A stretch of 64,000 nucleotides of DNA from Prevotella sp. (GTDB lineage Bacteria > Bacteroidota > Bacteroidia > Bacteroidales > Bacteroidaceae), in NCBI GenBank assembly GCA_017960525.1, contig JAGCZA010000140.1, positions 1-64,000 on the forward strand, read 5' to 3'. Position 1 is the stretch's first letter; each line of letters begins with the position of its first letter. The translations under genes and the position numbers were made by a program. This document shows, in pieces, positions 16,503 to 25,456 of this stretch. The notes beneath the pieces are model-generated. The model was not told the origin of the DNA. It saw nothing but the letters and a program-made list of their open reading frames with translations, and did no database searches.

Positions 16503-17894
16503 TTATCGAATGGAAATGATGATGCGGCGATAGGACACAAGGCTGAAAGGCCCATCATCGTGGACTTCGCAGATGATGTGGATGGTGTCGGCAGCGGCAG
16601 CGGCAGGGATATTGACGGTTGCAACGGCCTTTCCAGGGTTATTGACAGTTGCCTTTGTCTTGCCTATCTCCTGCTGCTGCCACCACAGGAAGGTGAGGCT
16701 GTTGCCATCAGGGTCGCCCGACTTGGAAGCATCAAGGCGGACAGTCTCGCCTGCCTTGGCCTGAATGTGGATGGGTTTGATGCCTTTGCTGCCGTTTACA
16801 ATGACGTGGGGGTTGCGGTTGCCATATCCCTCGTCGGCCCATTGCATACGCGCACAGAAGTCATTGAGTTCATCGGGATAGAATCGCTTCTTGTAGCCAG
16901 TAGTGATGCTGCGCAGCGGCTCCTGCCAACTGGTCCAGGCAATGGTGAGCGAGTCGGCACAGCGGCCACGCTCGTGGCAGCCGGCCCAACTCGCCTGACA
17001 CGGGTCTTCGGGATCGTTTAGTCCGTTGGGCATCACATAGAGAAAGCTTGGCGTGTCGCCCTCGACGCCCCATTTGTAGTTTGGATATTCCTTGCCAAGT
17101 GCACCCTTGCCCTGGATATGCTGCTGGTGCAAGGTCCAATGGCGCTTGCCCAATTCACACTGCTCCTGCCACGTACCCTCGTCCCAGATGAACTGCAAAT
17201 CATCCTGGAACTCCTTCCGCAGCCACTGGTGCGAACTGTAGGCACGGTTCATACGCATACTGTATTGCATATCCTGGTCGGTGATGGTGTAGATGCGGAA
17301 CTTTTTGACGAAGGCAGAAACTTCGGCTGCACTGCGCGTCTGCTTCACCCTCCAAATGGCCTGTGCCAAGGTGTTTGCCCCACCCCACGCAGCCACGTAG
17401 ATGGGTCGAGGGTCGGTCTCATCGGCCAGACGGATGAGCAGTTCGCTTCCAGGTGAGTCGTTACCCTCGCCGATGACCTTGATGCCTCCCCGCTTACTGC
17501 CCATCACGGCTCGGCTCTTCACATAGTCGGCACTGGGCCAGTAGCCGATATGCTGCACTTTGTTTTCCTTGACAATGGGCAGAAACTTCTTCTGCCCGGA
17601 GCGGCGCATCAGTTTCAGCACATCATTACGATAAGCCTCGATGACGCGCTGCAGATACTCTGCCCACTCCTTCGGGTACGGGTCGCAGTTCCAGCCCACC
17701 GACGTGATGAGAGCCTCTATCTCGAACAGGTCGGCGTAGGCCATCAGCCTCACCATCGACTCCATATCGTCGGGTTCCACATCTGCCGGTGCAATGTCAG
17801 TACACACTACAAGGCGTGGCTTCAGGTCTCTATTGGCCCACCCATACGACGCGACGAGAGCGAGCAGAAAGGTAATGATAACAGTCCTCTTCAT
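16503..17894 (-). CDS. DUF1593 / Sde182-type nucleoside-hydrolase-like secreted protein
   Basis: The start at ATG 17894 gives a signal peptide (MKRTVIITFLLALVASYGWA). The N-terminal domain is the nucleoside-hydrolase-like fold of DUF1593: RLVVCTDIAPADVEPDDMESMVRLMAYADLFEIEALI, with the clustered acidic residues expected for a metal site, then YVAAWGGANTLAQAIW and IYTITDQD. A C-terminal beta-sandwich follows (KGIKPIHIQAKAGETVRLDASKSGDPDGN). Related proteins are found in polysaccharide utilisation settings and are sometimes called cellulose-binding, but no activity is firmly assigned. Predicted periplasmic or surface. About 463 residues. It is monocistronic with a good consensus promoter. Confidence 0.88.
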   Translation of the reverse strand: MKRTVIITFLLALVASYGWANRDLKPRLVVCTDIAPADVEPDDMESMVRLMAYADLFEIEALITSVGWNCDPYPKEWAEYLQRVIEAYRNDVLKLMRRSGQKKFLPIVKENKVQHIGYWPSADYVKSRAVMGSKRGGIKVIGEGNDSPGSELLIRLADETDPRPIYVAAWGGANTLAQAIWRVKQTRSAAEVSAFVKKFRIYTITDQDMQYSMRMNRAYSSHQWLRKEFQDDLQFIWDEGTWQEQCELGKRHWTLHQQHIQGKGALGKEYPNYKWGVEGDTPSFLYVMPNGLNDPEDPCQASWAGCHERGRCADSLTIAWTSWQEPLRSITTGYKKRFYPDELNDFCARMQWADEGYGNRNPHVIVNGSKGIKPIHIQAKAGETVRLDASKSGDPDGNSLTFLWWQQQEIGKTKATVNNPGKAVATVNIPAAAAADTIHIICEVHDDGPFSLVSYRRIIISIR

Positions 17895-17918
17895 CTTAAT
17901 AATTATTGCAACTCTGCG

Positions 17919-17949
17919 CAAAGGTAGTACTATTCTGCGAGACTACAAA
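17919..17949 (-). promoter_or_regulatory. Promoter of the DUF1593 gene
   Basis: Minus-strand TTTG (17946-17949), 19-base spacer, TACCTTTG (17919-17926). Confidence 0.75.
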
Positions 17950-18048
17950 GAAATCATATAAGAAAAAGATAATTTTTCCTCGCCCCTTGAAACTTTTTGT
18001 ACCTATCTTACGTCTAACAATCAGAAATAGCTCCAAAAGACTACAACA

Positions 18049-18765
18049 ATGAAAAAAACAGTTGTGATGACGATGATGGCAGTACTGATGCTTTGCTGTG
18101 CATCGTGTATGATGAAACCCAGTGGCAACATTGTGAAGAAAGAGTACAAAATGAAAGCCTTCGACAAGTTAGACATTGACTTGGTGGCTCATGTAAAATT
18201 CGTCCAAAGTACCGACGGCGACTATCGTGTGCGCTTGAAATGCCCAGAAAACTACGTAGACCTCTACAACTTCAAAGTGAAAGAGGGCGAGTTGGAACTG
18301 GCTTATGCTAAGAATATGCAGAAAGGCATAGAAGCCAAAGACGTAAACATCATCGTCTACAGCCCGACATTGCGCCAGATAGACAGCGAAGGCATTGGCA
18401 ATATAACCATCGACAGCCTCAACACCCCATCGCTGCATATCGACAGCGAGGGCGTGAGCAACATCAGCATCAAGGATTTGACCACAGAGGTACTGATCGT
18501 GGAAAGCAGTGGCGTGGGCAATATCGAACTGAAAGGAAAGGCCCCAAAAGTCTCGTTCACGTCAAGCGGCGTGGGCAACATCATTGCAAGTGAACTGACT
18601 GCCGAAGATGTGAAGGCTGACATCAGCGGCGTAGGCAACATCACCTGCTTTGCCTCAAGGCGCATCCAAGGCAATTTGGACGGCGTAGGCTCGCTGAAAT
18701 ACGGCGGACATCCAGAACAGAAGCACTTGCAGCGCAATGGCATAGGAAAAATCTCGGAAATGTAG
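18049..18765 (+). CDS. DUF2807 (GIN-type) lipoprotein
   Basis: A 238-residue lipoprotein (signal peptide ending CCASC) with a head-domain repeat typical of DUF2807/GIN proteins. A right-handed beta-helix pattern of IDSEGIGNITI, IDSEGVSNISI, VESSGVGNIEL, FTSSGVGNIIA, ISGVGNITCF and LDGVGSLKY appears at about 20-residue intervals. The N-terminal part (FDKLDIDLVAHVKFVQST) is the conserved entry strand of the family. Function is unknown; these are abundant surface or periplasmic proteins in Bacteroidetes. It is followed by the flavoprotein gene after 20 bp, probably the same transcript. Confidence 0.88.
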   Translation: MKKTVVMTMMAVLMLCCASCMMKPSGNIVKKEYKMKAFDKLDIDLVAHVKFVQSTDGDYRVRLKCPENYVDLYNFKVKEGELELAYAKNMQKGIEAKDVNIIVYSPTLRQIDSEGIGNITIDSLNTPSLHIDSEGVSNISIKDLTTEVLIVESSGVGNIELKGKAPKVSFTSSGVGNIIASELTAEDVKADISGVGNITCFASRRIQGNLDGVGSLKYGGHPEQKHLQRNGIGKISEM

Positions 18766-18785
18766 GATATTAATCATAAAATGAC

Positions 18786-19406
18786 ATGCGTGTATTATTG
18801 ATCAACGGAAGCCCCAAGGAGAACGGCAACACGATGCTGGCTCTGAGCGAGGTGGCGAAGACCCTGAACGAAGAGGGCATTGAGACAGAGATTATCAGCA
18901 TTGGCAAACAGGCCGTACAAGGTTGTATCGCCTGTGGGATGTGCGGTCGGAACGGTGCAAAATGCACTTTCAGAGACGACCTTTACTACAAGGTATGGAG
19001 AGCCGTGAAGGATGGCATCGACGGGCTGGTCGTCGGCTCACCCGTCTATTACGGCGGTCCCAACGGTTCGTTGTGCGCCCTACTTGACCGCGTGTTCTAC
19101 TCTCTGGGTAATGAGCTGCGATTCAAGCCTGGAGCCAGCGTAGTAGTATGCCGCAGGGGCGGAGCTTCAGCTGCCTTCGACCGTCTGAACAAATACTTTA
19201 CGATTCTGAATATGCCCGTTGTCAGCTCTCAGTACTGGAATATGGTCTACGGCCAAACACCTGGGCAGGCTGCACGAGACGAGGAGGGTATGCAGACTAT
19301 GCGCACCCTCGGTCGCAATATGGCCTGGATGATACGCAAACTGAACGTTACTGAAGAGGGACACCCGCAGTTGGAGAATCCACTTCGCACCAACTTTATC
19401 AGATAA
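18786..19406 (+). CDS. Flavodoxin-family NAD(P)H-dependent FMN reductase / iron-sulfur flavoprotein-like
   Basis: A 206-residue flavodoxin-fold protein. The N-terminal FMN phosphate loop is LLINGSPKENGNT; the second flavin loop region is VVGSPVYYGGPNGSLCALLDR. Between them lies a CIACGMCGRNGAKC cluster of cysteines, as in iron-sulfur flavoproteins and NADPH-dependent FMN reductases of anaerobes, where they may bind a cluster or take part in redox chemistry. It is likely cytoplasmic electron transfer or detoxification; the substrate is unknown. It is convergent with the small membrane protein gene on the other strand, only 10 bp from stop to stop. Confidence 0.88.
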   Translation: MRVLLINGSPKENGNTMLALSEVAKTLNEEGIETEIISIGKQAVQGCIACGMCGRNGAKCTFRDDLYYKVWRAVKDGIDGLVVGSPVYYGGPNGSLCALLDRVFYSLGNELRFKPGASVVVCRRGGASAAFDRLNKYFTILNMPVVSSQYWNMVYGQTPGQAARDEEGMQTMRTLGRNMAWMIRKLNVTEEGHPQLENPLRTNFIR

Positions 19407-19416
19407 GTGGAAACTG

Positions 19417-19707
19417 CTAACTGAGGAAATAAATCAGAACAGCGAAGGCAATCAGCAGATAAATACAGCCTTTCCAGATTTTTCCGAAAACGTAGCAGCA
19501 GGCAATCAGCAGCACAATCAAGAGGATGTCGCTAAAATCGATGTGGAGGGGATGATAGTAGTTCATCCCTTCCATTATGTCCATATCCGTATCACTCAAA
19601 TCGCCACGGTCTCTTAGCGGTCTGAATTCATCATCGTCCTGTGCCCACATCCGCAACTGCGTCAGCAGCAGGCAAATAATAGCGTAAATACGTAACGAGA
19701 GATTCAT
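19417..19707 (-). CDS. Small membrane protein
   Basis: 96 residues from the ATG at 19707 (a longer frame upstream lies inside the GH51 gene and is rejected). It has a hydrophobic N-terminus (MNLSLRIYAIICLLLTQ, possible signal peptide) and an acidic middle (DDDEFRPLRDRGDLSDTDMD). One or two hydrophobic segments close to the end (SDILLIVLLIACCYVFGKIW and CIYLLIAFAVLIYFL) look like a helical hairpin. Family not recognised. It begins 4 bp after the GH51 stop codon, so it is almost certainly co-translated with the arabinofuranosidase. A function tied to it is not evident. Confidence 0.7.
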   Translation of the reverse strand: MNLSLRIYAIICLLLTQLRMWAQDDDEFRPLRDRGDLSDTDMDIMEGMNYYHPLHIDFSDILLIVLLIACCYVFGKIWKGCIYLLIAFAVLIYFLS

Positions 19708-19711
19708 CGGA

Positions 19712-22168
19712 CTACTGTTTAATGCGGACAATATTGAGTGAATAGGCGGGAACGTCGACCAATACTGCCGACTCGCAGGCAGGCGTGAGCACTTGTTCCA
19801 CGGGGTGGATATTGGTAGGCTGTTGCAGCGTGTTCTCATCCATACCGTCGTTGGCAGCCAAGCGAATGACACGAGCCTCTCTGGCGCGGAAGTTCTTCAA
19901 GTTCAAGCTGGCGGTGGTCTGCATATCGCCCGTGTTCACCAACTTGACAATAAGCTCGCCTGAGGCTTCGTCTATAGTGGCCGAAGAGTAGACACCCTTC
20001 GACGTGTCGTGCTTCAGTACGGTGTCGAAGACAAGTTCGTCGCCCAGCCAAGCCTTCACGCTGTCGCCTGCCACCTGCAGTTTGACGTCATACCACTTGC
20101 CCTGCTCTACGCGGCCTCTGCGGATGACAGTCTGCAGCTTACCACCACTGCCAATCTGCTCAATGGCGTGCTGCGTGTTGCCCCATCCGCCAAAGTTGAG
20201 CCAGCAGTAGTTGCGCTCGTCCACATAATTGAACACGATGATGAAACCCTCTGGGCCTCTGTCCTTGCGGGCACGGCACTGGATGGTGTAGTGGTCGGAG
20301 TCAATGACGTGGTTGCATATTGCCAACGGGCCTTCCTCACGTCCTTTGTGTTGCAGGATGCCATCGTTCATCTCCCATTTGCCGCTGACAAACTCAGGCT
20401 TCCCCGTCTTGGGCAGTGGGTCGCAATGGGTGTAACTGGCCTGCGTGCCCCAGGTGGAATAGCCCACGCGGCTCCTCTTGGGCGTGACGGGCTTGCGCTT
20501 CATGTTCTCGTAGGGGTTTTGCTGGCTGACCTTCACCACTTGCGTGCCAACGTTTCGCGGCATAAGCATCTGAACGTAATAGGAAGGTGTGCCCATCACA
20601 CGACTACTGTTGAAGCGTATCATATCAGGGCGCCACTTGGCATCGTTCTCGTTGACGAAGATGGGGGCATAACTGTTCAGCGGCACGATGTCGCTGTTGT
20701 TCTCCATACCCATCATATAGACGGCCTCACCTAGTGCAGCATTCATATTGCCCAAGTCACCGAAGCCGTTGGTCACAGCATATTCGCCAACGTAAATTTT
20801 CGGTCCCCGACGGTCGTAACGATCATATTTATGGAAAGCCTCGGCAAACCATCCGGGCGTGCGATAGTAATGCTCGTCCAGCAGGTCAACGGGTAACTGG
20901 CTCTCCCACCTGGGGTTGTCGTCGCCCCAGGCCACAACGTTGCCTATGAGTTTGATATTAGGATACTTGGCCTTGATGGCCTTGTAGAACAGGTTGTAGC
21001 GGTCGTAGTAGCGGTCGCTCTGCTGGCGCGGATCGGGCTGGTTGTTCTCATTGCCAATCTCCAGATACTCAATGTTGAAAGGCTCAGGATGGCCGTACTT
21101 TGCGCGCAGAGCACCATATTTCGAGGAGACGGGACCGTTGGCATACTCCAGAGCGCCAAGCGTCTCGTCAATCCAGGGCTGCAGCGAGTCGACAGGGGTC
21201 AGTCCACCGTGCCACAGGCCCACATTGACTACGTAGAGCGGCTTTGCACCCAGGTCTTCAGCCAACTGGAGATACTCGTGGAAACCGATGCCGTCGGTCG
21301 TGCGATAGCCCCAGTTCACGTTCCAGTGTCCCTCGCGCTCCTCAATGGGGCCGATGGTGCGCTTCCAGCGGAAAGCATTGTCAGGACTCTCCTGACCCTC
21401 CACGAAACAGCCGCCAGGGAAACGCATAAATTTCGGATGCATCTGCCAGAGCATATTGGCCAAATCGGGGCGCATGCCATTTTCGCGGTTGCGGAAAGTC
21501 GGGGGGAAGAGGCTCACCACATCGAGGCAAACCACGCCCGTACCGTCGAAGACGAGCGCAAACTGTGCCTTCGGGTCGTTGTCGTTGGCTTGCAACGTGG
21601 CAGTATATTTCTTCCATTCCTTGGATTTGGTGTCGAGTGTGATGCTGGCCTCGGCATAGATGTCGCCGCCATCCTTTGAGCAGAGCGTGGCCTTCACCGC
21701 TCCACCCTTATACTTCAGAGCCTTGGCCCAGAAAGAGAGGCGGTAGGTGCGTCCCTGCACGGTATTGATGCCCCAAAAGCCTTCGTTGACAAGACAGACA
21801 GGCGATGCCGGCGTGGCGTTGACGGTCAGTTCCAAAGCGTTATGTTGCACAGCGTTGAGCAGCGGAGCCTTCTTGGTGGGCTGAATGAGTTTGGCTTGGA
21901 GTTGCGACGGTGCTGCAGCGTATGTGGTCCAGCCTTGCATATCAGCAGGAGCGCCGTAGCGTGGCCCGTCTTCGAAAGAGCGGTTGCGTATGAGTTCGGC
22001 ATACAGTCCGCCATCGGCAGCATGATTGATGTCTTCAAAGAAGATGCCATAGTGTGTAGGGCTGATGCGCGGCCCACGATTCTGGGCATCAATATCGATA
22101 TTCACCTGTGCCTGAACGGCAGAGTAGGCCATTGTCAACAGCAGTAAAGCGGTCTTAATTTTCATCAC
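19712..22168 (-). CDS. Alpha-L-arabinofuranosidase, glycoside hydrolase family 51
   Basis: An exported 818-residue enzyme removing arabinofuranose side chains from arabinoxylan or arabinan. Signal peptide MMKIKTALLLLTMAYSAVQA; the second Met may be the real start. The family opening RISPTHYGIFFEDINHAADGG is present. The acid/base Glu374 lies in LEIGNENN and the nucleophile Glu462 in IYVGEYA. After the barrel and the C-terminal arabinofuranosidase sandwich there is a concanavalin-like insertion (about residues 590-690: GFIIVFNYVDERNYCWLNFGG, KWYDVKLQVAGDSVKAWLGDELVFD), giving extra length over simple GH51 enzymes. With GH43 at 9.4 kb and GH28 at 63 kb it fits a plant cell-wall degrading lifestyle. 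Confidence 0.93.
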   Translation of the reverse strand: MMKIKTALLLLTMAYSAVQAQVNIDIDAQNRGPRISPTHYGIFFEDINHAADGGLYAELIRNRSFEDGPRYGAPADMQGWTTYAAAPSQLQAKLIQPTKKAPLLNAVQHNALELTVNATPASPVCLVNEGFWGINTVQGRTYRLSFWAKALKYKGGAVKATLCSKDGGDIYAEASITLDTKSKEWKKYTATLQANDNDPKAQFALVFDGTGVVCLDVVSLFPPTFRNRENGMRPDLANMLWQMHPKFMRFPGGCFVEGQESPDNAFRWKRTIGPIEEREGHWNVNWGYRTTDGIGFHEYLQLAEDLGAKPLYVVNVGLWHGGLTPVDSLQPWIDETLGALEYANGPVSSKYGALRAKYGHPEPFNIEYLEIGNENNQPDPRQQSDRYYDRYNLFYKAIKAKYPNIKLIGNVVAWGDDNPRWESQLPVDLLDEHYYRTPGWFAEAFHKYDRYDRRGPKIYVGEYAVTNGFGDLGNMNAALGEAVYMMGMENNSDIVPLNSYAPIFVNENDAKWRPDMIRFNSSRVMGTPSYYVQMLMPRNVGTQVVKVSQQNPYENMKRKPVTPKRSRVGYSTWGTQASYTHCDPLPKTGKPEFVSGKWEMNDGILQHKGREEGPLAICNHVIDSDHYTIQCRARKDRGPEGFIIVFNYVDERNYCWLNFGGWGNTQHAIEQIGSGGKLQTVIRRGRVEQGKWYDVKLQVAGDSVKAWLGDELVFDTVLKHDTSKGVYSSATIDEASGELIVKLVNTGDMQTTASLNLKNFRAREARVIRLAANDGMDENTLQQPTNIHPVEQVLTPACESAVLVDVPAYSLNIVRIKQ

Positions 22169-22197
22169 AATATGATTAGTCGTCCAATTTGAGTGTG

Positions 22198-22205
22198 CAA
22201 AGGTA
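22198..22205 (-). promoter_or_regulatory. -7 element upstream of GH51
   Basis: TACCTTTG on the minus strand, 29 bases before the GH51 start codon, with a TTTG 12 bases further upstream (short spacer). Confidence 0.55.
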
Positions 22206-22293
22206 TTAATATTTTTGCAAAAAAAGACATTGCTCCGACGCTACTTACCCTTTTTTAGCATATATTAAGATGTTCTACTGACTAGCATAACAA

Positions 22294-22325
22294 AAAAAGA
22301 TGTGCCTTTGCAAGCACATCTTTTT
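22294..22325 (-). terminator. Terminator of the small acidic lipoprotein gene
   Basis: A 12-bp stem (22294-22305 with 22314-22325) with an 8-base loop. On the minus strand it ends in a run of T residues, 28 bases after the stop codon. Confidence 0.75.
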
Positions 22326-22353
22326 CAAACTTAGGTTCGCTATAGGGGAAGGA

Positions 22354-22644
22354 TTACTCCTCAGTAGCAGCCTCGACAGCGTCGGCAGCAGCCTCAACAA
22401 CCTCCTCAACCACGCTCTTGGCGGCCAGGATTGAGTCGTAAGCAGCCTGCAGAACGGAATCAGCAACTTCCTGACCCTCGAACATAGCTGCAACAGCGGC
22501 AGAGTCCTCAGCAGTAAGAACAGGAGCAACAGCCTCCTCAATAACCTCAACGGGCTCAGCAACCTCAGCGGCGGGCTTCTGCTCACCAGAACCACATGCT
22601 ACAAACATTGCAGCAGCTGCGAACATAAATGCAATCTTTTTCAT
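22354..22644 (-). CDS. Small acidic Ala/Glu/Val-rich lipoprotein
   Basis: The start at ATG 22644 gives 96 residues: MKKIAFMFAAAAMFVACGSGEQ with lipobox FVAC. An acidic body follows, dominated by Ala, Glu and Val (VEVIEEAVAPVLTAEDSAAV, KSVVEEVVEAAADAVEAATEE), probably helical. It is not a named family that I recognise, but small lipoproteins of this composition occur in Prevotella. It has its own consensus -7 promoter and a strong terminator, so it is a monocistronic and perhaps abundant lipoprotein. Confidence 0.75.
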   Translation of the reverse strand: MKKIAFMFAAAAMFVACGSGEQKPAAEVAEPVEVIEEAVAPVLTAEDSAAVAAMFEGQEVADSVLQAAYDSILAAKSVVEEVVEAAADAVEAATEE

Positions 22645-22695
22645 TTCTTTGCTTTTTAAAATCTGTAAAACAATCATTGGTTTATTAAAACGCTG

Positions 22696-22703
22696 CAAAG
22701 GTA
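22696..22703 (-). promoter_or_regulatory. -7 element of the small lipoprotein gene
   Basis: TACCTTTG on the minus strand, about 50 bases before the chosen start codon at 22644. It supports that start over the upstream in-frame ATG at 22698, which would lie within the promoter. Confidence 0.65.
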
Positions 22704-22872
22704 GGCATTTTTTTAATACAACGATAATTTTTTTACGATTTTTTTTGGCTCCTTTTTGTAACTTTTACGTAATATACTGAAAAACAGCCATATACTAAAT
22801 GTTAAAAAATGGTATCAAATCTACACTCAACCGAATTTTTGGGAAAAAGGCCTCTATTTGCGATTTTTTGAG

Positions 22873-22880
22873 TACCTTTG
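22873..22880 (+). promoter_or_regulatory. -7 element upstream of mtaB
   Basis: TACCTTTG on the plus strand 29 bases before the mtaB start codon. A TTTG lies 12 bases upstream, closer than the usual spacing. Confidence 0.55.
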
Positions 22881-22909
22881 CACCCTGTTCCATAATATAA
22901 TAAAAAGGT

Positions 22910-24283
22910 ATGATAGACTCATCGGCATTTCAAGGCAAGTCGGCGGCATTTTTTACGCTGGGGTGCAAACTCAATTTCTCTGAGACGTCCACCTTCGGCA
23001 CTTTGCTGCGGGAGATGGGCGTGCGCACGGCGGCCAAAGGCGAACAGGCCGACATCTGCCTGATAAACACGTGTTCGGTGACCGAGGTGGCAAGCCGCAA
23101 GTGCCGACAAGCCATTCACCGGCTGGTGCGTCAGCATCCTGGAGCTTTTGTGGTGGTGACGGGCTGTTATGCCCAACTGGAAGCCGACGAGGTGAGCGGC
23201 ATTGAGGGCGTAGACCTGGTGCTCGGCTCTAACGAGAAGGCCACGCTGCTGCAATTTCTCTCTGAGGCTTGGAGCCAAAGGGTGCCAACCGGCTCCAACG
23301 GCAAACCGGCAATGGTGGTGAGGCAGTCGCACGTGAAGGACATCAAGACCTTTGCACCCTCTTGCTCTCGCGGCAACCGCACCCGCTACTTCCTAAAGGT
23401 GCAAGACGGCTGCGACTATTTCTGCACCTACTGCACCATCCCCTTCGCACGCGGTTTCAGCCGCAATCCGACCATCGCCTCGCTGGTGGAGCAGGCCAAG
23501 CAGGCAGCCGCCGAGGGCGGAAAGGAGATAGTGCTTACGGGCGTGAACATTGGCGACTTCGGAAAGACTACTGGCGAGCGGTTCATCGACTTGGTGAAGG
23601 CCCTCGACGATGTGGAGGACATCTGCCGTTACCGCATCAGCAGCCTGGAGCCCGACCTCCTCACCGACGAACTCATCGACTACTGCGCCCACCACAGCCG
23701 CGCTTTCATGCCTCATTTCCACATCCCCTTGCAGAGCGGCAGCGACACGGTGCTCAAACTGATGCACCGCCACTACGACCGCCAACTCTTTGCCGACAAG
23801 ATACTGAAGATAAAAAGTGAAATGCCCGATGCCTTCATCGGCATCGACGTGATGGTGGGCAGCAGGGGGGAGACACCTGAGTGTTTTGAGGAGACCCGCC
23901 AACTGCTCACCGACCTGCCCGTCACGCAGTTGCACGTCTTCCCCTATTCGGAGCGACCAGGCACAGCCGCGCTGAAAATTCCCTATATAGTGACGGCACA
24001 GGAGAAGAGGCTGCGCAGCAAGGTGCTGCTCGACCTCTCCGACAACAAGACGCACGATTTCTACGCCGCCCATATCGGCCAGGAGGCTGAAGTGCTTTTC
24101 GAGAAAGCCCCACGGGGCAAGGCCATGCACGGCTTTACGCGCAATTATATCAGGGTGGAACTGCCTCCTGTACTGGCCCGTCCTGACTACGACAACCAAC
24201 TGCTCCGCGTGCGTCTGGGCGACTTCAACGCCACCCGCGACGCCCTCAGGGCCAGCATCATTACCGACGACAACCAACAATAG
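22910..24283 (+). CDS. mtaB: tRNA t6A37 methylthiotransferase (MtaB type)
   Basis: A radical-SAM enzyme that adds a methylthio group to N6-threonylcarbamoyladenosine at position 37 of tRNAs reading ANN codons. The N-terminal UPF0004 domain binds one 4Fe-4S cluster through Cys19 (TLGCKLN), Cys55 (NTCSV) and Cys86 (TGCYAQ). The radical-SAM cluster is Cys168, Cys172 and Cys175 (GCDYFCTYCTIPFARG). A TRAM-like C-terminal domain follows (IGQEAEVLFEK, GFTRNYIRVEL). The GCKLNFSE opening is the MtaB signature; MiaB and RimO differ here. 457 residues. It is followed by the glycosyltransferase gene after 9 bp, an arrangement consistent with one transcript. Confidence 0.93.
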   Translation: MIDSSAFQGKSAAFFTLGCKLNFSETSTFGTLLREMGVRTAAKGEQADICLINTCSVTEVASRKCRQAIHRLVRQHPGAFVVVTGCYAQLEADEVSGIEGVDLVLGSNEKATLLQFLSEAWSQRVPTGSNGKPAMVVRQSHVKDIKTFAPSCSRGNRTRYFLKVQDGCDYFCTYCTIPFARGFSRNPTIASLVEQAKQAAAEGGKEIVLTGVNIGDFGKTTGERFIDLVKALDDVEDICRYRISSLEPDLLTDELIDYCAHHSRAFMPHFHIPLQSGSDTVLKLMHRHYDRQLFADKILKIKSEMPDAFIGIDVMVGSRGETPECFEETRQLLTDLPVTQLHVFPYSERPGTAALKIPYIVTAQEKRLRSKVLLDLSDNKTHDFYAAHIGQEAEVLFEKAPRGKAMHGFTRNYIRVELPPVLARPDYDNQLLRVRLGDFNATRDALRASIITDDNQQ

Positions 24284-24292
24284 CAAGCGAAC

Positions 24293-25312
24293 ATGGACAA
24301 AACAGCCATCGTCATACTCAACTGGAACGGCGCCCACATGCTCCGCCAATACCTGCCCAGCGTGTTGCAATACTCACGCGAGGAGGCCACCGTCTACGTA
24401 GCCGACAATGCCTCGACCGACGACAGCCTCCAACTGCTGCAAGAGCATTTCCCCGACGTGCACCTCATCCGCTTTGACCGTAACTGGGGCTTTGCCGAGG
24501 GCTACAACCGCGCCTTGGCACAGATAGACGCCGAGTACTATCTGCTGCTGAACAGCGACATCGAGGTGACCCACCACTGGCTGACGCCCCTGCTGGAGTT
24601 TATGGACGCACACCAGGAGGTGGCCGCCTGCCAGCCAAAGTTGCTGGCCATACACGACAGAGATATGTTCGAATATGCCGGAGCCTGTGGAGGCTTCATC
24701 GACCGCTACGGCTACCCCTTCTGCCGAGGGCGCCTGTTCGAAACCGTGGAGCGCGACGACGGGCAGTACGACTATGTCGCCCCCGTGATGTGGGCCACCG
24801 GGGCCGCTCTCCTCGTACGTGCGCGTATATATAAAGAGGTGGGTGGACTCGACGCCCGTTTCTTCGCCCACAGCGAGGAGATTGACCTTTGCTGGCGTAT
24901 GAGACTGCGTGGCTACAAAATCTATTGCCTGCCCGAAAGCCAGGTCTATCACGTGGGGGGCGGCACACTGCCAAAGGGCAACCCCAGGAAGACCTACCTC
25001 AATTTCCGCAACAACCTGACGATGCTCTACAAGTGCCTGCCAGACAGCGAACTGCGCCACGTGATGCGCTGTCGCTGGTGGCTCGACTATCTGGCCGCCT
25101 GGCAGATGCTGATGCTCAAGGGGAACGTTGGCGACTTCAAGGCCGTCTTCCGCGCCCGCCGCGACTTCAAGCGGTGGCGCGACAACTTCAAGGCCGACCG
25201 CCAGCACATACAGCAGAATCGGACAGCCGAAGACATACCTGAACGGCGCCGTTTCTCGCTGCTCTGGCAGTACTATGTCAAGGGGCGCAAGCACTTCTCA
25301 CAACTCCCTTAA
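24293..25312 (+). CDS. Family 2 glycosyltransferase
   Basis: A 339-residue GT-A fold enzyme transferring a sugar from a nucleotide sugar. The nucleotide-binding N-terminus (AIVILNWNGAHML, YVADNASTDDS) is followed by the metal-binding NSDIEV, the acceptor-side WATGAALLVR and FFAHSEEIDLCWRMRLRGYK with the ED-type acid pair, and YHVGGGTLPK. The pattern is that of rhamnosyl- or galactosyl-type GT2 enzymes acting on cell-surface glycans. Donor and acceptor are unknown. No membrane segments are evident. Located directly behind mtaB. Confidence 0.9.
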   Translation: MDKTAIVILNWNGAHMLRQYLPSVLQYSREEATVYVADNASTDDSLQLLQEHFPDVHLIRFDRNWGFAEGYNRALAQIDAEYYLLLNSDIEVTHHWLTPLLEFMDAHQEVAACQPKLLAIHDRDMFEYAGACGGFIDRYGYPFCRGRLFETVERDDGQYDYVAPVMWATGAALLVRARIYKEVGGLDARFFAHSEEIDLCWRMRLRGYKIYCLPESQVYHVGGGTLPKGNPRKTYLNFRNNLTMLYKCLPDSELRHVMRCRWWLDYLAAWQMLMLKGNVGDFKAVFRARRDFKRWRDNFKADRQHIQQNRTAEDIPERRRFSLLWQYYVKGRKHFSQLP

Positions 25313-25387
25313 CACAAAACTTGCCACAAAAATGGGCCAAAAAGTCAATTTTTCGTAAAAAGTTATCGTTGTTTCACAAAATATTAG

Positions 25388-25395
25388 TACCTTTG
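25388..25395 (+). promoter_or_regulatory. -7 element upstream of the PpiD-like gene
   Basis: TACCTTTG on the plus strand in the 144-bp gap after the glycosyltransferase, 61 bases before the start codon. Confidence 0.6.
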
Positions 25396-25456
25396 CAAGC
25401 TGAATTTGAAAACAATAAGAAAAAATAATAATTAAAAGCAATTTTACTAAAAAGAA

